Part shown: piece by piece, positions 58,517-64,000 of the stretch
Numbering within the stretch: the first letter of the stretch is position 1
Layout of the letters: each line of letters starts with the position of its first letter
Source of the DNA: Ancylobacter aquaticus
Lineage (GTDB): Bacteria; Pseudomonadota; Alphaproteobacteria; Rhizobiales; Xanthobacteraceae
Direction of reading: 5' to 3'
DNA length: 64,000 nt
Assembly: GCF_004339465.1 (NCBI RefSeq)
Contig: NZ_SMFY01000001.1
Span: forward strand, 1,364,001 to 1,428,000
Notes under the pieces: model-generated
Database searches by the model: none
The model's input: the letters and a program-made list of their open reading frames with translations, nothing else
Told to the model about the DNA's origin: nothing
Made by a program: the position numbers and the translations under genes

Positions 58517-58832
58517 GGTCGCCTGAATAATCCCGCCGGTGCGAACCGGATGCCGGCGCCGGGCCCGGAGGGACCTGTCGCCGCATTCCAACAATAATGC
58601 GGGCCGGCACCGCTTGCCATGCGCCGGGGCCCCTGTCGCGCCAGCTTCACCTTTTCCGGTTAATTGGTTGCCACCGATCCCGGTTAACCAATCGCAACCG
58701 GGGGGCGGCGCGCGGGTGAATTCCGTTGCGTTTTGCCGGGCGCCTACTACTTTTGATGTAGGCATCAGGCCGGATAGAAGTGCCTTACGCTGCGTCTACA
58801 CTCCCACATCGTCATCCGGAGGAGTTTTCGCC
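58517..58832. other. Divergent intergenic region between the kinase and phasin genes
   Basis: About 315 bases between divergently read genes. It contains a nested dyad at 58656-58701 and the phasin ribosome site. No gene is supported. Confidence 0.55.
58656..58701. repeat. Nested inverted repeat, candidate operator
   Basis: Outer arms CCGGTT (58656-58661) and AACCGG (58696-58701) enclose inner arms ATTGGTT (58663-58669) and AACCAAT (58686-58692). The octamer CCGGTTAA also occurs twice as a direct repeat 24 bases apart. The arrangement suggests a two-site operator between the divergent genes. Confidence 0.5.
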
Positions 58833-59207
58833 ATGGCCGACAATCCGAAACTCGACGTTCCTCCCGAATTGCGCGCTATCGCCGAGCAGGGCGTGGGGCA
58901 GGCGCGCGCGGCGATCGACGGCTTTCTCAGCGCCGCGCACAAGGCGCTCGATGACGCCAGCCGGCAGGTCGACACCGCGCAGGGCAGTGCCCGCGAAATG
59001 GGCCGCACCACGCTGGATTTCGCCGAAGCCAACATCGCCGCCGGGTTTGATTTCGCCTCTCGTCTGGCGAAAGCGACGACAATGGACGAATGGGCGCGGC
59101 TGAACGCCGACTATGTGAAAGAGCAGGCGGCCCGCCTCACCGAGCAGGCCAAGGCCATCGGCCAGCACGCCAGCGCCGCTTCGCCCTTCGCCAAGGGCGA
59201 CAAGTAA
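58833..59207 (+). CDS. Phasin-family protein (first copy)
   Basis: A small 124-residue amphipathic helical protein expected to coat polyhydroxyalkanoate granules. It has the phasin pattern PELRAIAEQGVGQARAAIDGFLSAAHKAL and EMGRTTLDFAEANIAAGFDFASRLAKA, with long heptad-like helices and no Cys. The ATG at 58833 has GGAGGAG upstream. It is about 45 residues shorter than the next phasin and differs in sequence, so the two are not recent duplicates. Confidence 0.88.
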   Translation: MADNPKLDVPPELRAIAEQGVGQARAAIDGFLSAAHKALDDASRQVDTAQGSAREMGRTTLDFAEANIAAGFDFASRLAKATTMDEWARLNADYVKEQAARLTEQAKAIGQHASAASPFAKGDK

Positions 59208-59297
59208 GCGGCGGACCAGCCGCACCCGGGTGAGGCTGCGGCAAGGGGCCCAGGTTTCTCGCCTGAAAAAAGCGAAAAAATTGCGCTTATGGCGTTA

Positions 59298-59330
59298 TTG
59301 TGCATTGCAATACGATGCTGCATTGCACAA
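59298..59330. promoter_or_regulatory. Long TGC-rich palindrome ahead of the second phasin (candidate PhaR site)
   Basis: TTGTGCATTGCA (59298-59309) and TGCATTGCACAA (59319-59330) form a twelve-base dyad with one mismatch and a nine-base centre. PhaR repressors of phasin genes bind TGC/GCA-rich sequences, so this is a plausible operator; it lies 130 bases before the phasin ATG. Confidence 0.55.
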
Positions 59331-59460
59331 TTATAGGGAGCCAGACGAGGCAGAGGGTCGGGTTTCACTCTGACAGCGCCTTTGCCGGTCAGGGCGCGAT
59401 CGCCAGCGCGGAGCGGTCGCAGCCATCCTGAATCCGCCGCGAATGCGAGGAAAGACCCCC

Positions 59461-59970
59461 ATGGTAGACGCAACCCCCGCCACCCCGTCCCCGAAAAAGG
59501 CCGTCAAGGCCGCGACCTCGGCTTTCGAGGCTTCCATGTCCAAGTTCGAGATGCCGAAATTCGATATGGCGTCCGGTATGGAAGTCCCCGCCGCCATGCG
59601 CGAGATGGCCGAGAAGAACGTGCAAAGCGCGCGCGACGCCTATGAGAAGATGAAGGCCAGCGCCGAAGAGACCACCGACCTGCTCGAAGACACCTATTCC
59701 ACCGCCTCGCGCGGCCTGACCGAGTACAACACGGTGGCCCTCGAATCCATGCGCACCAATGTGAACGCCGCCTTCGACTATATGGGCGCGCTGTTCGGCG
59801 CCAAGAGCGTCTCGGAAGCGGTGGAGCTCTCCACCGGCCATATGCGCAAGCAGTTCGACGTGCTCTCGTCCCAGGCCAAGGAACTGTCCAGCCTGGCGCA
59901 GAAGGTTGCCGCCGATACCGCCGAGCCGATCAAGGCCTCGGTCGAGAAGACCATCAAGAAGTCGGCCTGA
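59461..59970 (+). CDS. Phasin-family protein (second copy)
   Basis: A 169-residue phasin. The N-terminus is Lys/Ala/Pro-rich (TPATPSPKKAVKAATSAFEAS) with repeated SKFEMPKFDM-like units. The core (VQSARDAYEKMKASAEETTDLLEDTYSTA, then RTNVNAAFDYMGALFGAKS) matches the alphaproteobacterial phasin domain, and the tail is KASVEKTIKKSA. The start at 59461 has GAGGAAAGA. An intrinsic terminator follows at 59993. Confidence 0.9.
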   Translation: MVDATPATPSPKKAVKAATSAFEASMSKFEMPKFDMASGMEVPAAMREMAEKNVQSARDAYEKMKASAEETTDLLEDTYSTASRGLTEYNTVALESMRTNVNAAFDYMGALFGAKSVSEAVELSTGHMRKQFDVLSSQAKELSSLAQKVAADTAEPIKASVEKTIKKSA

Positions 59971-59992
59971 TCGCCGCTTCGCCTGCGAGATG

Positions 59993-60028
59993 AAACCCGG
60001 TTCGCGCGCTGCGCGGGCCGGGTTTTTT
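59993..60028 (+). terminator. Intrinsic terminator after the second phasin gene
   Basis: AAACCCGG and CCGGGTTT enclose a GC-rich loop that can itself pair, followed by a T-run, 23 bases beyond the stop. Confidence 0.82.
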
Positions 60029-60090
60029 CATGCGCCGCCGACGCCCCCGCCTGCATGACGAAGTATGACAGCCGATGGTCGCCCCGCCCG

Positions 60091-60120
60091 CTTGACTCAT
60101 CCCGGCGCCGTTCCTATCTC
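60091..60120 (+). promoter_or_regulatory. Candidate groES promoter
   Basis: CTTGAC (60091-60096) and TATCTC (60115-60120) are separated by 18 bases, directly upstream of the CIRCE element. The hexamers suit a vegetative promoter; the CTTGA core is also shared with alphaproteobacterial heat-shock promoters. Confidence 0.5.
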
Positions 60121-60128
60121 GACGCGGT

Positions 60129-60155
60129 TTGGCACTCACCCGCGAAGAGTGCTAG
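60129..60155. promoter_or_regulatory. CIRCE element (HrcA operator) ahead of groES
   Basis: TTGGCACTC-N9-GAGTGCTAG matches the CIRCE consensus TTAGCACTC-N9-GAGTGCTAA except for one base in each arm. It lies between the candidate promoter and the groES start, so heat-shock induction by release of HrcA is expected. Confidence 0.9.
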
Positions 60156-60210
60156 TACGCTTCTCACCAGCGCCAATAGGGCGCGCGATACGAAGACCGA
60201 GGATCTACCG

Positions 60211-60507
60211 ATGGCCAAGCTGAAGTTCCGCCCCCTGCATGACCGCATCGTGGTGAAGCGCCTCGACGCCGAAGAAAAGACGGCGGGCGGCATCATCATC
60301 CCCGACAGCGCCAAGGAAAAGCCCTCGCAGGGCGAAGTCCTCTCCGTCGGCCCGGGCGCCCGCGACGAAGCCGGCAAGCTCGTCCCGCTCGACGTCAAGG
60401 CTGGCGACAAGGTGCTGTTCGGCAAGTGGTCGGGCACCGAGGTCAAGATCGACGGTCAGGACCTCCTGATCATGAAGGAATCGGACGTCATGGGCATCGT
60501 CGGCTGA
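60211..60507 (+). CDS. groES: Co-chaperonin GroES
   Basis: Ten-kilodalton lid of the GroEL folding chamber, 98 residues. It begins [21 protein letters not shown], carries the mobile loop ([17 protein letters not shown]) and ends in [12 protein letters not shown]. The start at 60211 has GAGGA upstream. It is followed after 46 bases by groEL, with a CIRCE element ahead of the pair. Confidence 0.97.
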   Translation: MAKLKFRPLHDRIVVKRLDAEEKTAGGIIIPDSAKEKPSQGEVLSVGPGARDEAGKLVPLDVKAGDKVLFGKWSGTEVKIDGQDLLIMKESDVMGIVG

Positions 60508-60535
60508 GCCGACGCTATCCTTCCCGACATACTGA

Positions 60536-62194
<1,659 letters not shown>

Positions 62195-62235
62195 GGACGT
62201 CCATTCGCCCCTGCGGATGCCTCGATTAGTGAAGA

Positions 62236-62262
62236 GGGCGCGGCGCAAGCCGCGCCCTTTTT
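62236..62262 (+). terminator. Intrinsic terminator of groESL
   Basis: GGGCGCGGC and GCCGCGCCC form a nine-base-pair stem with loop GCAA followed by TTTTT, 42 bases after the groEL stop. Confidence 0.92.
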
Positions 62263-62298
62263 GTTGGGCGCGCGTGTGCGACGTCGCTCCGAGAGCAC

Positions 62299-62387
62299 TG
62301 TCATCCCCGGGGCTCGGCCCGAGGATCCACGACTTCGCATCGCGTCGCCGGAAAGCCGTGGATGGCCGGGTCAATCCCAGCCATGAC
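62299..62387. repeat. Palindromic extragenic repeat element
   Basis: A stretch of about 90 bases starting TGTCATCCCCGGGG and ending CCCAGCCATGACG folds on itself; the arms meet near GATCCACGACTT/AAGCCGTGGAT. Its ends resemble the dispersed palindromic repeats found between genes in many Hyphomicrobiales genomes. Only one copy was noticed in this window. Confidence 0.5.
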
Positions 62388-62457
62388 GTGGCGTGGGGGG
62401 AGGGCGGCTCGTCAACTGCCTTGGGATCGGCGGTGCCGTCAGACCGGCAGACGCCCT

Positions 62458-63081
62458 TCAGATCGGCGGCAGCTTCAGCCACTGAGCGGTGGCGCTGAGG
62501 ATGAGGTCGACCGCCAGCGCGGCCAGGATCATGCCCATGACCCGGCTGATGATCGAGGCGCCCCCGCGGCCGATCAACCGCCCCAGCGGGCCGGCCACCA
62601 GCATGATGGCGAGCGTCATCAGCAGCACCAGGCTGAAGGTGGCGATGGTCATGATCCGCTCGGGAAAGTCATGCCGGGCATTGTCGGTCAGCACCGCCGC
62701 CGCGAGCATCGCGCCCGGGCTGGCGATGGAGGGGATGGCGAGCGGATAGATCGCGATCTCGACCGGGTTTGTCTCTGCCTGCGCATGCGGATCGCTGTGG
62801 CCCCTGCCATGGATCATGGTGAGCGCGAACAGGAACAGCACGATGCCGCCGGCGATCTGGAACGACTCGATCGACACGTCCATCGAGCGCAGCAGCCAGT
62901 TTCCCGCCAGGGCGAAGAATACCAGCACGCCGAAGGAGACGAGGATCGAGATGAACGCCGCCTTCTTGCGGTCCGTCGCGCTGAGCCCCGCCGTCACCGC
63001 CAGGAAGACGGGAAGGGTGCCCAACGGGTCGATCACCACCCAGAGGGTGACGAATTCCTGAATGCGTTCCGCCCAGTTCAT
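62458..63081 (-). CDS. MarC-family membrane protein
   Basis: A 207-residue integral membrane protein with six predicted helices. The family start (FVTLWVVIDPLGTLPVFLAVT) and the repeat-like second half (NPVEIAIYPLAIPSIASPGAM) are clear. The family was once linked to antibiotic resistance in E. coli, a link later withdrawn, so the function remains unknown. It faces groEL convergently and rnhB divergently. Confidence 0.92.
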   Translation of the reverse strand: MNWAERIQEFVTLWVVIDPLGTLPVFLAVTAGLSATDRKKAAFISILVSFGVLVFFALAGNWLLRSMDVSIESFQIAGGIVLFLFALTMIHGRGHSDPHAQAETNPVEIAIYPLAIPSIASPGAMLAAAVLTDNARHDFPERIMTIATFSLVLLMTLAIMLVAGPLGRLIGRGGASIISRVMGMILAALAVDLILSATAQWLKLPPI

Positions 63082-63210
63082 GACCCACCCGCCTTTGATG
63101 CTACAGCCTTATAGCCGCATCTGCCGTGGGGCCAAGTTGCATCGCGCAGCCCCCCTAGGCATGGTGCGGGCGCACGGGCGACGTCCCGAATCGCAGGAGA
63201 GACCTCGCCG

Positions 63211-63846
63211 ATGGCCGTGACGCGACTGAAGCCGGACTTTTCGCGGGAGCATGACGCTCACCGCGCGGGCGAGGTGCCGGTGGCGGGCGTCGACGAGGTG
63301 GGGCGCGGCCCCTGGGCGGGGCCGGTGGTCGCCTGTGCCGTGGTGCTGGACCCAATTCGGGTGCCCGACGGGCTGGACGATTCAAAGCGTCTGTCAGCCG
63401 CCCAGCGCGAGCGCCTGTTCGAGGAGATATGCGCTACCGCCGATGTCTCGCTGGCCTTCGCGCCGCCCACCCGCATCGACGGCCATAACATCCGCCAGGC
63501 GACGCTGTGGGCGCTGGCCCGTGCTGTGGCCGGCCTGTCGCGCACGCCGCGTCTCGTGCTGGTGGATGGCAACGACCTGCCCCCCGTACCCTGCGCGGCG
63601 CGCACCATCATCGGCGGTGACGGGCTTGTGGCCTCCATCGCGGCAGCGTCGATCGTCGCCAAGGTGACGCGCGACCGGCTGATGGGCGCGCTCGGGGCGG
63701 CGCACCCGGGCTATGGTTTCGAGCGTCACATGGGCTATGGCACGCCCGAGCATCAGCTGGCATTGGCGGCGCTCGGCGTGTGCCGCCACCACCGCACCTC
63801 CTTCGCCCCGGTCCGCATCCGCCTTGCCGAGACGCCGGCGGCCTGA
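63211..63846 (+). CDS. rnhB: Ribonuclease HII
   Basis: Endonuclease that removes ribonucleotides and RNA from RNA-DNA hybrids, 211 residues. The first catalytic Asp-Glu pair is in [17 protein letters not shown], the third acidic residue in [10 protein letters not shown], and the RNase HII signature [16 protein letters not shown] with [17 protein letters not shown] follows. The ribosome site is AGGAGAGA at the correct distance. Confidence 0.96.
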   Translation: MAVTRLKPDFSREHDAHRAGEVPVAGVDEVGRGPWAGPVVACAVVLDPIRVPDGLDDSKRLSAAQRERLFEEICATADVSLAFAPPTRIDGHNIRQATLWALARAVAGLSRTPRLVLVDGNDLPPVPCAARTIIGGDGLVASIAAASIVAKVTRDRLMGALGAAHPGYGFERHMGYGTPEHQLALAALGVCRHHRTSFAPVRIRLAETPAA

Positions 63847-63878
63847 GCCGGGCGGCGGCGCCGCAGCGCGCCGGCAGG

Positions 63879-64000
63879 TCAATGATAGCGCTCGCCCTCG
63901 CGCACCTTGCCGCGGAACAGCCAGTAGACAAAGGCGACGTAGCCGAGGATCACCGGCAGCATGAACACCGTGCCGATGAGCATGAAGATCTGGCTCGCCG
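63879..64000 (-). CDS. cydB: Cytochrome bd ubiquinol oxidase subunit II, C-terminal end (rest off window)
   Basis: Only the last 40 codons are visible on the minus strand. They read as a hydrophobic helix (IFMLIGTVFMLPVILGYVAFVYWLF) followed by RGKVREGERYH and a stop. This matches the C-terminus of CydB/CioB, whose final helix is followed by a short basic tail ending in YH. The remainder would lie to the right of the window. The enzyme is a copper-free, high-affinity terminal oxidase that complements the aa3 oxidase of this locus. Confidence 0.75.
   Translation of the reverse strand, partial: ASQIFMLIGTVFMLPVILGYVAFVYWLFRGKVREGERYH

Noticed and set aside
58656..58701. CtrA binding site upstream of the kinase
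   Set aside because: TTAA tetramers are present but the TTAA-N7-TTAA spacing is not, so the motif is described only as a dyad.

Overview
The window is a chromosomal segment of a GC-rich alphaproteobacterium, most likely order Hyphomicrobiales (Rhizobiales) and plausibly family Xanthobacteraceae. Support comes from the dnaA-dnaN-recF-gyrB block with rpsT, enoyl-CoA hydratase and mutM beside it, a coxBA-ctaB-coxF-ctaG-coxC-SURF1-thrC run, class I lysyl-tRNA synthetase, Irr-type iron boxes, paired phasin genes and a PdhS-like cell-cycle kinase. No insertion sequence, prophage or CRISPR array was seen.

Layout. 1-1784: the body of a DEAD-box helicase whose C-terminal end runs off the left edge. 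2165-10714, minus strand: an accessory biosynthetic cluster read from right to left as 2-oxoglutarate oxygenase, an adenylation-carrier-sulfotransferase protein, a TubC-type docking and condensation fragment, a condensation-carrier-thioesterase protein, an amidohydrolase and a small glycosyltransferase-like protein. 11381-11454: tRNA-Gly(CCC), followed by a decayed glycosyltransferase fragment. 11817-16661: periplasmic-type aldehyde oxidoreductase paoABC and a GhrA-like dehydrogenase. 16768-25443: a small membrane protein, SCO1, a family 2 glycosyltransferase, a periplasmic binding protein, lysK, a ThDP enzyme and small membrane or periplasmic proteins. 25568-36694, minus strand: gyrB, recF, dnaN, dnaA, a gene-poor stretch of about 1 kb, rpsT, enoyl-CoA hydratase, mutM, a HAD hydrolase and an IalB-family protein. 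37006-47122: the aa3 oxidase locus, then thrC, an M16 peptidase and an acetyltransferase. 47289-51482: an iron module (His-rich Bfd, bacterioferritin, ferric-iron ABC binding protein and permease) with three Irr-type boxes. 51577-64000: acetoacetyl-CoA synthetase, an AsmA protein, the PdhS-like kinase, two phasins, groES-groEL, MarC, rnhB and the 3' end of cydB.

How the parts work together. The cox genes encode the subunits of an aa3 oxidase and the assembly factors for its heme and copper centres. SCO1, about 20 kb away, would supply CuA copper, and an FNR/FixK-type palindrome ahead of coxB suggests oxygen control. The bfd/bfr/fbp genes store, release and import iron and probably share control by Irr. 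Acetoacetyl-CoA synthetase and the phasins point to a polyhydroxybutyrate cycle.

The most novel region is the minus-strand cluster at 2.2-10.7 kb. It has one complete adenylation domain, a sulfotransferase domain fused behind a carrier protein, a condensation domain interrupted by a frame change, the C-terminal remnant of a second adenylation domain, and a terminal thioesterase with cysteine at the nucleophile position. I do not recognise this architecture as a characterised pathway and cannot name its product. Family assignments rest on motifs read by eye, without database searches.
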